DNA of 64,000 nt, taken from positions 186,001 through 250,000 of the forward strand of contig CAWAFI010000019.1 of the NCBI GenBank assembly GCA_963781285.1, in the 5' to 3' direction. A program made the translations under genes and the position numbers. Origin of the DNA: CAIWHR01 sp963781285 (GTDB taxonomy: Bacteria > Pseudomonadota > Gammaproteobacteria > Burkholderiales > Casimicrobiaceae). Below the pieces are notes generated by a model. The model had not been told where the DNA came from and made no database searches. It worked only from the letters and a program-made list of their open reading frames with translations. Every line of letters starts with the position of its first letter. Position 1 is the first letter of the stretch. Of this stretch, positions 1 to 10,468 are shown piece after piece.

Positions 1-683
1 ACATCCCACTGCAAGTCAAAGAGCGACCGAGGACTGCTTGAGTGTGCAAACCGCGCAAATGCTGCAAATGCTGTATCGAAGCCCCATCGACGGAATCGAC
101 CCAGTAGTCGAAATCATAACGCGTAGTGCCCTCTTGTCAACGCCATTCAATTCTTGGTGACCTGACTCCTGAGCATCTCTGGAAGTCGTGTAAGAGCCTT
201 GCTGACCAGCGGACCGCGTCTCCATGCGAATCGCCCAGGGTCTGACGCACGGCCAGGTGCCGTGATTGACAATCAAGAAACATACGCGCATCCGAAGATT
301 CGTTCTTCTGCCCTCGTGGCCTTGTCAGGTCTGCCCGCCTCGGGTAGTGTTTGGCCTCGATGCCTGATTGCAACGTCGATTGCCCGCGGTCGCGCGTAGT
401 GCTTGCTGATGGCGGACAGATGACCGACGCGCGGTCAAACCGCATCGTGGCCCGTCGAGACTGTCAAAGGTTGGCACCACATGAAGGCGGTTGTCTCGGA
501 AAGGGTACCGAAGCTGCCGGCGGGAACATGCTCGCTCGGAGCAATCTCAAGATCGAAGCCTATGCGCTGATACTTGTCCAACGCGTCCCTATTTCTCTGC
601 TGTTGCGGGATTCGAGATAGAAAGCGCCGCCGTCATGCGCCTTCGTCATGCGAGACTAGTCGTCGCTACCTGATTCCCGTCGG
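1..683. other. No supportable gene at the left edge
   Basis: Only short, mutually overlapping reading frames are present on both strands (60 to 102 codons), with no recognisable family, signal peptide or convincing ribosome binding site. A small tandem direct repeat (GCAAATGCT twice) lies near positions 56-72. The sequence looks more AT-rich than the downstream operon. It may be the decayed end of a neighbouring gene or the promoter region for the operon that starts at 684; nothing more can be supported. Confidence 0.4.
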
Positions 684-1391
684 GTGGCAAGTAAGCTATT
701 TCCGCGCATCCATGCCATCCAATATGTTCCCGCAGTGAACGCGAGTCCCTTCGATTCCGATTGTAAGCAGCCTCCGGAGGTTGACCAATCGTTTATTACC
801 GTGCCGGATGATTATCGCGGCTGGTTCTATCGCGTTGTCGCACCGCATTCGGACATCGCCGTCATGCAAGCCGGCGTGCCCGTCGCCGACAGATGGTTTA
901 CCAATGTCCTCAGCGGTAATACCGACGCCCTGATCCAGCCGCCGCGCGCATCACCCAGTTTCGAGATGGTGATCCTCCATGGCACGCTCGGCGGTCGTTC
1001 CTCGGTCGGCCAAGCTTTGTGCGCCGCACACGGACTGCTCCGCCCCGGTGGAATCGTCGCCCTGGCGGGATATAACCGCCTTCACGTGGCCTTGCGAAAT
1101 CCCGCGGTGGGAACCCACGTTCCACGCGCGACACTTTGGGGCTACCGCCTCGCCGCCCGAAACGCGGGATTTTCCAAGGTGACCGTCTATGTCGCGCGAC
1201 CCGACTTCGACGCACCGACGTTCGTGGTTTCGACGGATGGGGCGAGCGCGCTTGCGTTCCATCGCTTTGAACTCGAGGCGCGCGCGGTATCTGGCGCGGT
1301 CCGCTTCCGCTGGTTCCGATCGGCGATTGTCGAGTTGCGTCTGGCGCCGTACATCCAGGCCTGCTTCATTGTGGTGGCGCGAAAATGCTAG
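684..1391 (+). CDS. SAM-dependent methyltransferase-like protein of polysaccharide cluster
   Basis: This 235-residue protein resembles the C-terminal half of a class I methyltransferase: a hydrophobic strand (FEMVILHGTL, about residue 93) is followed by an LLRPGG motif and a strand, as in post-motif II/III of that fold. A glycine-rich SAM-binding motif I (GxGxG) is not visible in the N-terminal part, so catalysis is uncertain. The start used is GTG, because no ATG covers the N-terminus. Its last 7 bases overlap the start of the phosphotransferase gene, and that gene overlaps a flippase, so the three form a coupled operon probably concerned with surface polysaccharide. The family call is inference from weak motifs. 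Confidence 0.55.
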   Translation: MASKLFPRIHAIQYVPAVNASPFDSDCKQPPEVDQSFITVPDDYRGWFYRVVAPHSDIAVMQAGVPVADRWFTNVLSGNTDALIQPPRASPSFEMVILHGTLGGRSSVGQALCAAHGLLRPGGIVALAGYNRLHVALRNPAVGTHVPRATLWGYRLAARNAGFSKVTVYVARPDFDAPTFVVSTDGASALAFHRFELEARAVSGAVRFRWFRSAIVELRLAPYIQACFIVVARKC

Positions 1392-2296
1392 AGGCCGCTC
1401 GCGAAGCATTGTGTGGCGTCGGCGTGTTGCGCGCCAGCGACCCCATGCCGCCGTTCACGGTACGCATGAGCGGGAACCTCGTCTTTCTCGTGTATCCGCC
1501 CGGTCGCGCCTTTTATCTGGTCAAGGTCGGATTGCAGAGCGATCTGCGGCGCGAGTACGAGGGATTCTCGGCCGGGCATGCAGCGTTTCCCGACGGCGTA
1601 CCGAAGCCGTTGGCGCTCTCGCGGCATCGATCATTTTCCACGCTGGTGACGTCGGGTATTCCGTTCGCACCTCTCGGTCCCTTGTCCATGCAGGCGCCCT
1701 CACCGATTCTCGAGCGGGCCCTAGCGCACTACTTCTCCGTTGCGATGACCGCGTTCCAGGTGGATACCCGCATACCCCATTCGCAACGCATCAGAAGTGC
1801 TTTCGAATCACTCGCGGCGGAGGTTGCTCCCGATTCATGGGCCGGTTACGTCGACCACCTGGCCAGCCAGGTCGACCGTCTGACCGCGGTCCGCCAGCAC
1901 GGCGATTTTTACGCCAACAACCTGGGCTTGCATCGTGATGCCCTTGTCGTTCTGGACTGGGAAGATTTCGGGCTGGCGTGCTTGCCGGGCTACGACCTTG
2001 CGCTGCTGCTGCTTTCACTCAACGCGTTCAGCGCCGCCAGGATCCGCAGCAATACCGCACAAGGCGCGCCGCATTCCTGGATTCTTCGGGCGGGCACCCA
2101 AGGCACCGAACTGACTGCGCGCCTCTTCTTCCAGCTTCTGCCGGCCTACTTGGCCATCACTGCTCAGATGAAGCGCGGGAGAGGTTATGAAGTCGAACTC
2201 GGTGCGCGGGCGATTCGTGGATTGAGTGATGCGCTTCGGGACGCTGACGTCGAATCCAAGGCGGAGAACAACACGGCGGCAGGCGAACACCAATGA
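1385..2296 (+). CDS. APH-fold phosphotransferase / kinase-like protein
   Basis: This 303-residue protein carries the Brenner motif of the aminoglycoside phosphotransferase/choline kinase fold: HGDFYANNL near residue 177, then VLDWEDF about 15 residues later, giving the catalytic Asp, the metal-binding Asn and the DFG-equivalent Asp. The family phosphorylates small hydroxylated molecules or sugars with ATP in the cytoplasm; the substrate cannot be read from the sequence. The ATG lies inside the end of the preceding gene (7-base overlap), and its own stop overlaps the flippase start by ATGA. That coupling suggests a role in making or decorating a polysaccharide precursor rather than drug resistance. 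Confidence 0.75.
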   Translation: MLEAAREALCGVGVLRASDPMPPFTVRMSGNLVFLVYPPGRAFYLVKVGLQSDLRREYEGFSAGHAAFPDGVPKPLALSRHRSFSTLVTSGIPFAPLGPLSMQAPSPILERALAHYFSVAMTAFQVDTRIPHSQRIRSAFESLAAEVAPDSWAGYVDHLASQVDRLTAVRQHGDFYANNLGLHRDALVVLDWEDFGLACLPGYDLALLLLSLNAFSAARIRSNTAQGAPHSWILRAGTQGTELTARLFFQLLPAYLAITAQMKRGRGYEVELGARAIRGLSDALRDADVESKAENNTAAGEHQ

Positions 2297-3741
2297 CCAG
2301 CGTCCGCCGTTCGCTCGCGATCGTCATTGCCGAGAATCAGGTGATCTTCGCTCTGCAGTTCGTGATGTCCGTCATCATTGCGCGGCTGCTGACCCCCCAG
2401 GAAATCGGCGTGTATTCGATTGCCGTCATCACGCTTTCCGCGGCCCACGTGCTGAGAGACTTCGGCGTTGTAGCCTACTTGATCAAGGAAGCCGAATTGA
2501 CCACAGAAAAAATCCGGGCGACATCAGCGATTTCCTTTTCCGTTTCTTGGGCGCTTGCGTTGCTCGTCTTTCTTGCCAGCTTTCCGATGGCGCGGTTCTA
2601 CGACGAGCCGCAGCTGCGGACACTGACGTGGGTGCTCGCGGCAAATTTCGTGATGATCCCCTTTGGCGCAGTGTCGATGGCGATTCTTCGCCGCGAATTC
2701 CAGATGGGCAAGATCTTCACAATTCGCGTCGGCAGCGTATTCGCAAGCGTCGCTACCTCAGTCGTCCTGGCGGCATTGGGGTTCGGCCCGATGAGCCTCG
2801 CGATCGGAAACACGGTCAACACGGGGGTAACCGTAGTCGGAGCGCGCCTTTCCAGGCCCGCCTGGCTTCCTCTGTGGCCGTCGTTTCGCGGAGCGAGAAG
2901 GATCCTGACGTTTTCCGGGCAAACCCTGACGTCGGATCTTATCATCCAAGCGTCCCGGGCTGCACCGGATGCCATATTAGGCAAGAGCATTGGTCCCGCG
3001 GCCGTCGCGCTTTTCGGCCGCGCTGGCGGTCTCGTCGACGTGTTCGCGCGCTTCATGAGCCAGGCGATGTGGTCCGTAACGCTCCCGTTTTTCTCGAAAG
3101 TGAAGCGCGAAGGCGAGGAAGTGGGGCCCGCGTTGGCCCAGGCGCAGGCTTATTTCGTCGGCGTCGCGTGGCCGTTTTATGCAGTTCTCGGGCTGGCGGC
3201 ACACCCGGTCATCCTTACGCTGTTCGGTGACCAGTGGGTTGCCTCCATTCCGGTGTTGCACTGGTTGAGCGCATTTGGTGCCGCGACGGCGGCGACGATG
3301 TTTGCTTCGACCGCCCTCATCGGGGCCAACCAAGCGGGACGGGAAGTGCGGATGACGGCCAAAGTGCACGTGCTGCGTATCGTCATTGTGGCGGCCGCCG
3401 CGCCCTTTGGAATCGTCACGCTGGCCATCTGCCTGTCCGCTGCGGCGATCGTCGAGATAGGGATTGTCACTGCCGAGATCCGGCGGACGCTCGGCATCCA
3501 ATTGAAGGCGATCGGATCCATCTATGCCCGGTCGGCCGTCCTGGCCGCATGGAGCTCGCTTCCGGCGTTGACCCTCGTTGCCGGAGACCGCATGAAAGAG
3601 CTGCACCTCCCCGGCCTGCTCATGCTCGTGGTGGCCTCGCTTGCATTCTGGGTGATGGGCGTATTCCTGCTCCGCCATCCACTCAAAAGCGAGATCCGCG
3701 CCGTCGCGTCGCGGATCAGATCCTTCTTTCGTTCGAGCTAG
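2293..3741 (+). CDS. Wzx-type polysaccharide flippase (MOP/PST family)
   Basis: This 482-residue integral membrane protein has about 12 to 14 hydrophobic segments from the N-terminus to the end, in the pattern of the polysaccharide transport family within the MOP superfamily (compare WzxC/RfbX-like proteins). Members move lipid-linked oligosaccharide repeat units across the inner membrane. An N-terminal amphipathic helix followed by VIFALQFVMSVIIARLLTP is typical: the phrase ARLLTPxExG is a family hallmark. Its ATG overlaps the previous stop by 4 bases, so it is translated with the phosphotransferase and methyltransferase-like genes. It ends 53 bases before a convergent methyltransferase gene. 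Confidence 0.85.
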   Translation: MTSVRRSLAIVIAENQVIFALQFVMSVIIARLLTPQEIGVYSIAVITLSAAHVLRDFGVVAYLIKEAELTTEKIRATSAISFSVSWALALLVFLASFPMARFYDEPQLRTLTWVLAANFVMIPFGAVSMAILRREFQMGKIFTIRVGSVFASVATSVVLAALGFGPMSLAIGNTVNTGVTVVGARLSRPAWLPLWPSFRGARRILTFSGQTLTSDLIIQASRAAPDAILGKSIGPAAVALFGRAGGLVDVFARFMSQAMWSVTLPFFSKVKREGEEVGPALAQAQAYFVGVAWPFYAVLGLAAHPVILTLFGDQWVASIPVLHWLSAFGAATAATMFASTALIGANQAGREVRMTAKVHVLRIVIVAAAAPFGIVTLAICLSAAAIVEIGIVTAEIRRTLGIQLKAIGSIYARSAVLAAWSSLPALTLVAGDRMKELHLPGLLMLVVASLAFWVMGVFLLRHPLKSEIRAVASRIRSFFRSS

Positions 3742-3794
3742 GCGCAGTGCTGCAGGCACCGCCCGGCCGGTCGGCGTTCCGTCGTGCGACGAAC

Positions 3795-4523
3795 TCACTG
3801 TTTTTCGGCGAGCAGAACGCAATCGGGCGCGAAGGGTGCCCAGATTCGATGCCGGAATGCTCGCTCTGCAATCGTGGCGCCAGTACTGGTCAGCGTTTGT
3901 TCATTTCGCAACTGAGAGCGGTATACCCAAAAGCCAATGGGACGCGCTGAAACGACGCGAAATCCCTGGTCGCGCAACATGCGCGAAATCTTCCAATAGC
4001 TGAGATCCATCCCGTGGGCATCCCCGCCCAGCACCCGAATGAGCGAACCGATCGCCTGTGGATTCCGATGGCTGTTGATGATGAGGTGTCCCCCCCTGCG
4101 CAGGACCCGGCTGATCGCCCTTAGGGCCGCCACGCGAAGATCGTCCTCCGCATTCCCGAAAAAGCGAAACGAAGTGGCAAGGTCGAATAGACCGAGATCC
4201 AGGGTTTGCCGGGTGAGGTCCGCACAGACAAAACGCGTCGACGGGCATTTCTGCTGCGCTATCGCAAGCATGCTCTCGGAAATATCGATGCCAACGGATT
4301 CGGCAACCAACGGGCTCACGGTCGCGGTGATGCGACCGGTTCCGCAAGCAAAGTCCAGATATCGTCCCCGGCCGCGCGTCAGCAGCGGAACGGTTTCGCG
4401 GAGCCATTCCGCCTCCCATCTGGCCATGTATGCGTCGAAGGGCGAGCCGGCAATCGTCTCGTCGTACGTGCCGCCCTTGCTCAAATGGCCTTGTCGATAG
4501 TCCACCCGGAAATCCCCTTCCAT
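3795..4523 (-). CDS. Class I SAM-dependent methyltransferase
   Basis: The 242-residue protein has a clear SAM-binding motif I (YLDFACGTGRIT, about residue 55), an acidic end of strand 2 (VGIDISESML), motif II (FDLATSFRFFGN) and a post-motif LRRGGHLIINSH. This is a Methyltransf_11/25-type enzyme acting in the cytoplasm; the acceptor is unknown. The N-terminal KGGTYDETIAGSPFDAYMARWE resembles small-molecule or glycolipid methyltransferases. It is convergent with the flippase operon and stands alone on this strand, with the broken lyase gene upstream across a 336-base gap. Placement suggests modification of a glycan or lipid, which is inference. Confidence 0.85.
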   Translation of the reverse strand: MEGDFRVDYRQGHLSKGGTYDETIAGSPFDAYMARWEAEWLRETVPLLTRGRGRYLDFACGTGRITATVSPLVAESVGIDISESMLAIAQQKCPSTRFVCADLTRQTLDLGLFDLATSFRFFGNAEDDLRVAALRAISRVLRRGGHLIINSHRNPQAIGSLIRVLGGDAHGMDLSYWKISRMLRDQGFRVVSARPIGFWVYRSQLRNEQTLTSTGATIAERAFRHRIWAPFAPDCVLLAEKQ

Positions 4524-4859
4524 TCGCTTGGATCTCGAGGACTAGCGCCGGCCCTCGCCCGCTCGAAACACACGCGATCGCCCAGGGATGGCCCCCCTGC
4601 AATGTCAACTGCTAATGGTCACACCGACAGAACCGGCCGGTTTCTGTGGCAGGATTGCGATCGTACAACAGTTCCGAGGTCACAAAGCCGACGTCGACAC
4701 GGAGATCGTCGATGCGTCGGTCTTCTTCGTCTCGGCGTGGCCGGCAAGCCTGGTGAGGGCGGAAGAACCGAATCCGGCTTTGCGCTTTAATTCGGATGGG
4801 CGAGCCCAGGAGCACCCGGGGGGCAGGCCACGCGGCCCTGCACCGGATCTATCTTGCAC
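4524..4859. other. Intergenic gap upstream of methyltransferase, nothing supportable
   Basis: The gap separates the start of the methyltransferase gene from the end of the broken Tat-exported gene, both on the minus strand. It should hold the methyltransferase promoter and possibly the terminator of the upstream gene, but no clear promoter hexamers or hairpin with a T-run are visible. Short plus-strand frames here show no family features. Confidence 0.4.
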
Positions 4860-7800
4860 TTACGCAGTCCTCACAAAGTAGGCGGGACGATCGTACGCCT
4901 GGATGATGCATACGCCCCTGAGTCTCGGGATGTATTGCATGCGACTCCAGACTCCAACGTACCCGCCGCCGTTGTGAACACCAGAACCGAGAACAGCCGG
5001 CGGCGTTCCCGCGAGGGTCATCCGGTCCACGGAATACGCGGTGGGGGAAACACGGGTGATGGTGTAGAGGAAGCCGTCATCCTGGAAATATACGAACTTA
5101 TCGAGACCAGGGTCATACACAAGTCCCATCCCGTCCAACGCCTTCGCAGCCACCGACGATGCGAACGGCCCGGTGAGCTTTGCATTGGCGAGGCGAGTTC
5201 GGGTGGTCAGGTCGAATACGAGGGTCGTCGTCGGGTCTGCTGCACCACCCGCCAGAAACACCACCAACAGATTTCTCGCAGTGTCAATCGCCGCAACCGC
5301 CGGGTGATTCCAGCCCGAGCTCGGTGCAGGTTGTCCGCCCTTCCAGGCGTAAAGTGTCGACCAAGCATTCGTGGAGGGATTGAATTCAAGAACCGCAGAA
5401 CCGGGAACTACGTAAACATGCTCAGTCAATGGATGCTTACAGACGCCCATTGGGCCAGAACCAATAGACCCCGGAATTGCCGGATGCGTCCCCGGTGGAC
5501 TTCCATAAACCGGAACTCAGAGGAATGCTGTCCACGTTCGGATACTGGCCTTGATCGGTCTGCCACACGAAGCGGCAGGAGAACGTCATGAACGTGTTGG
5601 TGGCGTCAATGAAATTCTGATGTGCGTAGGAATGCCGCGCTACCGGCGTGTCGTTCTTGTTATACGGACTCGTGGGATCGCCAACGACGGTTGTCGTATG
5701 TCTAACGGGTATCTGCGCAGCAGGCGCCGGCTTGGTTCTCGTCTTCCAACGCGGAAGATCATCCTCGAGCCGCAGTCCGCGAACGTCGTTGCCAGCCCAC
5801 GCTCCCGCGCCGCCGCCGCCGAAGACCAGCATTTCGCTGCCGTTCGACTTCAACGTCCCGCCGCTGAAGTCGAAAATTCCTTGGCGCGGTTTACCGAATC
5901 CGATGGGCTGGAGCGCTGCATTCGTCAGCCCCGCCGCAATCTGTGCCGCGAGGTCCGTGCTGGCGCTCAACTCGGTGCCCGGTATCGCATACCATTGGTT
6001 CAGCGGCAGGCCCTGCATCCATGCCGGTATCACAACCGGACCCGGCGGTGGCGGTGCGACCGTCCCCACCCGCATCGGTCCGATGTAGTTCTTGGCGACC
6101 ACCAGCGCCGCCATCTGGAGCGGGTGCTCGGCTTCGGCTGGCGTGGTCCCGCCGTGGTAATGGTCGAGCCATACCTCGTCGATCTTGATCGCGGGATGCT
6201 TGCGCAACACCGCGTTCGTCTTCTCGAAAACCATCACCCCGTCGATCCAGCCGCGCACCACGCCGTTCTCGACCGCCGTGCCGTTGCCGTTCACGTCGAA
6301 CGGTCCCACCACGTCATTGACCTTCGCGTAGTGCTCGATGCAGTACCAGCGATCCTGTTCTAGGTTCACGAACCCCGTGGTTGGATTGCCCCATCGCCAC
6401 ATTTCGCCGAAAACATCCGTCATCTTGGCGTGATAGGCGTAATAATTCAGAGGGACGAGATCGGCATACGGATTTGCATCGGTCGGACCCGCAAAGGCGT
6501 GATGCCGCAGCGACCAGCCGGAGAACCCACCGTTGGCCGGGTCGTAGGTTCCCTTGGTTGGCGATCCGCCGTTACCCGCAGTTGGTGCGTAGTACCCGTT
6601 TGTATCTGTGCCCGTCCATTTCCCATAGCGGCCAGCAAGCCCCGGCAGCTTCTTGCCTTGGCTCGAACACTGATAGCCCTTTTGGAGCTTCAGGTAATAG
6701 CGGAAATAGAGTTCGCTCGGCGAGTTTGGGTGGTTGAGAGCGAGGTACTGTGCGCTGGGTGTGTCGTCCCTGATCAAAGAGCCATTTGCTGGGTTGACGC
6801 TTCGTCCTGCGCTGCTTTTTCTTGACCAGAGGTGATCCGGCACGTTACTGAATGGCGTGAAGTCGCCGACGTGATACTTGACGCCCAGCGCCGGCACCCC
6901 GAGTTCGGGGTCCATGGTAAAGGTCGCATCGGCAAGCTGCGATGTTGGGCGGGTAAAAGTAGTCGGCCAGCCCTGTTGCGTCGAGCTGGGTTGCGAAATA
7001 GACATCGGGGTCCGCGAGAATTCCGGCATCAGCCGTGTACTTCGCGGCGATTCCCAATGTCGGGGCACCACCGTCGAACAGCTTGGGGCTCCTTAGCGCA
7101 AACGCCTGGAGCTTCAGTGGCGACGAAAAGGCCTTCGTCATCGTGAGCGTAAGCGTCGCCTTGGAAATCGGATTCGGAACGGAATCCAGATCGAATTCGA
7201 GCAAAAGCGGGTAGCCGCCGACGGAGAGTTCTTCACCGGTTACCGGATACGCCGTCGATGAATTGATCACCGCGCTGGCGGCGCAGGGACATACCGTAGT
7301 GCCTCCCTTGGTGTCGATAACGGTGAGCCTCGGGCGCTTGGCCGGATCGGTATTTGTTCGCATCGCTATGAATCCAGTGCCAGAACATTTGAGGAAAATC
7401 CCGTAACTCGAATTTGCGTGCAGCCATTGGGCGAGCGTAGTCAGGTCCATCGTGAACGGGCCGACGCCACCCGGAGCCGCCGGAGGCAAACGCTGCCGAG
7501 CCCTGCGCGACACCTAGCGCATCAGTCCAGTCCCCCAAGCGGTTCTGCCACGGCAAGAGAGCGCCGTAATTGAAATAGGTGGGCGTGACGCCCGATGCAC
7601 CGTCCCACAGGTTGGCGACAAATGTCGTCCCGCCCCCTGGCCCTGGCGGTGGAGGCGGTGGTGGTGGATTGAGCACAGGGTTATCGCGGTTATCGCGAAA
7701 ACCCGGCGCCGCACGAGGCGGACCATGAGTGGTCGTGCCTGGAGCCGGCGGCACAATGGGCCCGGCCTTAGCCCCAGCGCGAGCCTCTGTCACAAACCAC

Positions 7801-7865
7801 CCGGTGCCCCCGGCTAGCATAAGCCCGTAGCCCGCCTTCCTGAGGAATTGTCGTCGCGTTGGCAT
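4860..7865 (-). pseudogene. Tat-exported polysaccharide-lyase-like / Kelch-like protein, three +1 frameshifts
   Basis: Four consecutive minus-strand frames join into one protein of about 1000 residues: 7865 to about 7480, about 7480 to about 6945, about 6945 to about 5442, then to 4860. Each junction needs removal of one base; two are GGG runs that should read GG. The N-terminus has a twin-arginine signal (MPTRRQFLRKAG, then a hydrophobic stretch to EARAG) and a proline/glycine linker. The middle part (KLPGL, then WLDHYHGG) resembles lectin-fold polysaccharide lyases. The C-terminal third (LVFGGGGAGAW, LEFNPSTNAWSTL) looks like Kelch or galactose-oxidase propeller blades. A secreted glycan-degrading or glycan-binding role in the exopolysaccharide locus is inference. 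The shifts may be sequencing errors or real decay. Confidence 0.6.
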
Positions 7866-8887
7866 CGCGTTTCCAGTCGACCTACTTGGCCACGTATAAT
7901 GACGTTAGCATAAAACGGCGTCGACACGCAACCTGCACGGGGCCAGCCGCAACTTTGCGTTCGGGCCCCGGTACTCCGACCTGTTTGAAGACCGCATTTC
8001 GAGTTCCGCATTCGGGGTTGCCGGCGAACGGCCCCGGCGAATATCGAGAAGTGGCGGTCCGGCGGCTACGCGAGACATACAACCGCACGACTACTCGCGC
8101 GCCGAGCATCTTCCCGCTCGAATTGGAGACTCGCGGCGCAATCCCGGACGCCATCTAGCACCAACGGGCGGCGTGGCGGCGCGCTTTCGTCCATACACGA
8201 ACTCGCCGATACCAATCGTCGGCCAAATGTTGCCGCTCGACCGTCAAACCGCACCAGCGTCACCGCACCGCGGCATATTTGTTGTCCAGCAACAACATCC
8301 CAGTTGCGCAGACGAAGACTATGGCATAACATTACAGGCCCCACCAGAGTTGCGCGAGAACGTGAATATTCACCTTTTTCGGTGTTCTTCTTGATGTGTA
8401 CAACCAATGCCGGTTCGATAATAAGCGTAGTGTACAAGTCGAGTGCAGGCCGAGATTTTGCGCTGGAAGCATTATCAATCGACCTAGGATTTCCGTTTCC
8501 GTCGGGACCCTAGATTTTTCATAGTTTCGTCAGTTGTCGTTCACAAGGAGTCGACATACAGGTCCAAAGCCATCTGCCGTGAGTGGGCACGTCTTCAGGA
8601 AACGCGGCGCGCGAGTTTCGCATGCATCGGCGCCAATGCCCCCGCTCGGCTGACGGCAACGCGCAAAGTAGTGCATCGGGTCCGGACTGAATCGGACCGG
8701 GTCAGCAAGCCTCCATCCGGGGGCCGGTCGCGCCGCGGCGCCTCGCGAGCACGGCCGGTGACCGGATCTGCAAAAAAATACAACATGGATGGGCAAGTTG
8801 GTTAAGGGCGTTCGATGAAGCTTTCGCGACCGGTGACCCACAGCTCTTTCGCCGCCACCGCACCGGCCACCTGGCGGCGGGGGCTGC
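7866..8887. other. Kilobase AT-richer intergenic region between divergent genes
   Basis: This stretch separates the minus-strand Tat-exported gene from the plus-strand sugar transferase and should carry both promoters. It is visibly more AT-rich than its surroundings. It contains a perfect 12-base palindrome (GTGAATATTCAC, 8362-8373) followed by CTTTTTC, and two direct copies of GTGTACAA (8396-8403 and 8430-8437). The short frames on both strands have no family features or good start sites, so no gene is called. No sigma-54 type -24/-12 element could be recognised by eye. Confidence 0.45.
8362..8373. repeat. 12-base perfect palindrome in the exopolysaccharide intergenic region
   Basis: GTGAATATTCAC reads the same on both strands, lies in an AT-rich stretch between divergent genes and is followed by a short T-run. 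It could be a protein-binding operator. Two direct copies of GTGTACAA follow about 25 and 60 bases downstream. No function is known. Confidence 0.35.
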
Positions 8888-10271
8888 ATGTTTAGCCTCC
8901 TGCAACGCAGCCTGTCCGGCGCGACGCTCTTCCAGCTTGGCGCCGAGGGCTTGTGGCTTTTCTTCGCCGTCATCCTGGCACTCAAATTCCATGGCCAGCT
9001 CGCGGCGCCCGTATTGACCGCCGGTGCACCGGCGTTCGTATTCGCGGTCCTGATCGTCTCCCTCAACGGCGCCTTCGGGCTCTATCGGCGCGATGCGAAG
9101 ATTCCGTTCGGGGCGCATGTCACGCGAATGTTCCTCGCGCTCCTGATCGGCGTGCCTATTGCGTATCTGGTAGCCCGCATCCTGCCCGGAGGCGACCGCT
9201 TCAACGACACGCTCGGCGAAGCGGTCCTGTTCGCGTACGCCGGTCTGGTCGTGGTCCGTTATCTGATCGTGCCACCGATCGTCCGCACGCTGCTTCCGCG
9301 ACGTGTGCTGGTGCTTGGGACCGGGCCCCGAGGCACGCGTCGTCGAAGCCTCGCTCGCGACGGCCGACCCACCGGGCGTCGAGCTGGTCGGTTTCTACGC
9401 GCTGGAAAAGATCGAGCAGACCACGGTGTCGCCGAACCGCGTGATCGCGCACATCGGCCTCCTTGAGGACACCGTCAAGCGGCTGCGGGTCAATGAAATC
9501 ATCGTTGCGGTTCGCCAGCAGCGTGGAGGCGTGCTCCCGTTGCGATCGCTACTCGAATGCCGGCTCAACGGCGTCCGGGTCACCGACCTCGCCCGGTTCT
9601 TCGAGCGGGTTCACGGCCAGGTGCCGATCGAATCGCTCAAGGCCAGTTGGCTCATCTACGGAAACGGGTTCCGTCAGACCTGGATGCGCAGTGTCGTGAA
9701 GCGAGCTTTCGATCTCGTCGTCGCGATGACATTGCTCGTTCTTACACTGCCGATCACTGCGATCACCGCGCTCTTGATCGCCATCGAGAGCGGTGCGCCG
9801 GTCATCTACCGACAGGACCGTATCGGTCACCACGGCAAGACGTTCACCCTCCTCAAGTTTCGCAGCATGCGCAAGGACGCGGAGAAGGACGGGCAGGCGG
9901 AGTGGGCCCAAACGGACGATGCGCGCGTCACCGCCCTCGGCCGCTTCCTTCGCCACAGCCGGATCGACGAGTTGCCGCAGCTGATCAACGTCCTCAAGGG
10001 CGATATGAGTTTCGTCGGCCCGCGGCCCGAACGGCCGGTGTTCGTCAAGTTGCTGACCGAGCAAATTCCCTTCTACGCCGTGCGTCACAGCGTGAAACCC
10101 GGAATCACCGGCTGGGCGCAAGTAAGGTACTCTTACGGCGCGACGGTGGAGCAGTCGATGCGGAAGCTCGAATACGACCTGTATTACGTGAAGAACCACA
10201 CGGTCTTCCTCGACCTACTCATCCTGCTCGAAACCGTTCGGGTCGTCCTGCTGGGAGAGGGTGCGCGCTAG
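8888..10271 (+). pseudogene. PEP-CTERM-system undecaprenyl-phosphate sugar transferase (EpsB-like), one frameshift
   Basis: Two overlapping frames make one protein of about 460 residues. The first, from ATG 8888, gives four or five membrane segments and the start of a nucleotide-binding domain ending VLVLGTG. The second continues at about 9331 with EARVVEASLA and ends at 10271. The junction sits at GGGCCCC (about 9325-9331), where one extra C breaks the frame. The C-terminal half is a bacterial sugar transferase: a membrane hairpin after VVKRAFDLVVA, then KFRSMRKDAE, SFVGPRPERP and GITGWAQV. Such enzymes prime exopolysaccharide by moving a sugar phosphate to undecaprenyl phosphate. The architecture and the prsK neighbour match the PEP-CTERM-associated subfamily. 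The gene is likely intact in the organism if the C-run is a sequencing error. Confidence 0.8.
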
Positions 10272-10468
10272 GCGCAACCGGCGGCGGAGCTCTGGGGAGG
10301 CACGCCCCCCGCGGCTGACGATCGCGGCCGACCACGGCGCCATCGCCGAGGACCCCTCCAAAACCCAGGACTACACGAGCGTGTGGGACGCTCCAGACCG
10401 GATTCGCCGACGGCCGCCAACCCGCGCTACAGTTTGAGTTTTCAGTCCTTGACAAGAGAGCCAACGTC

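Noticed and set aside
8066..8437. Minus-strand frame of 123 codons in the 7.9-8.9 kb gap
   Set aside because: No family, signal peptide or ribosome site; the translation looks random and the DNA is AT-richer than coding sequence here.
9325..9331. Programmed frameshift in the sugar transferase
   Set aside because: The site is a plain GGGCCCC run without a slippery heptamer of known type or a stimulating structure that I could see; an indel is simpler.
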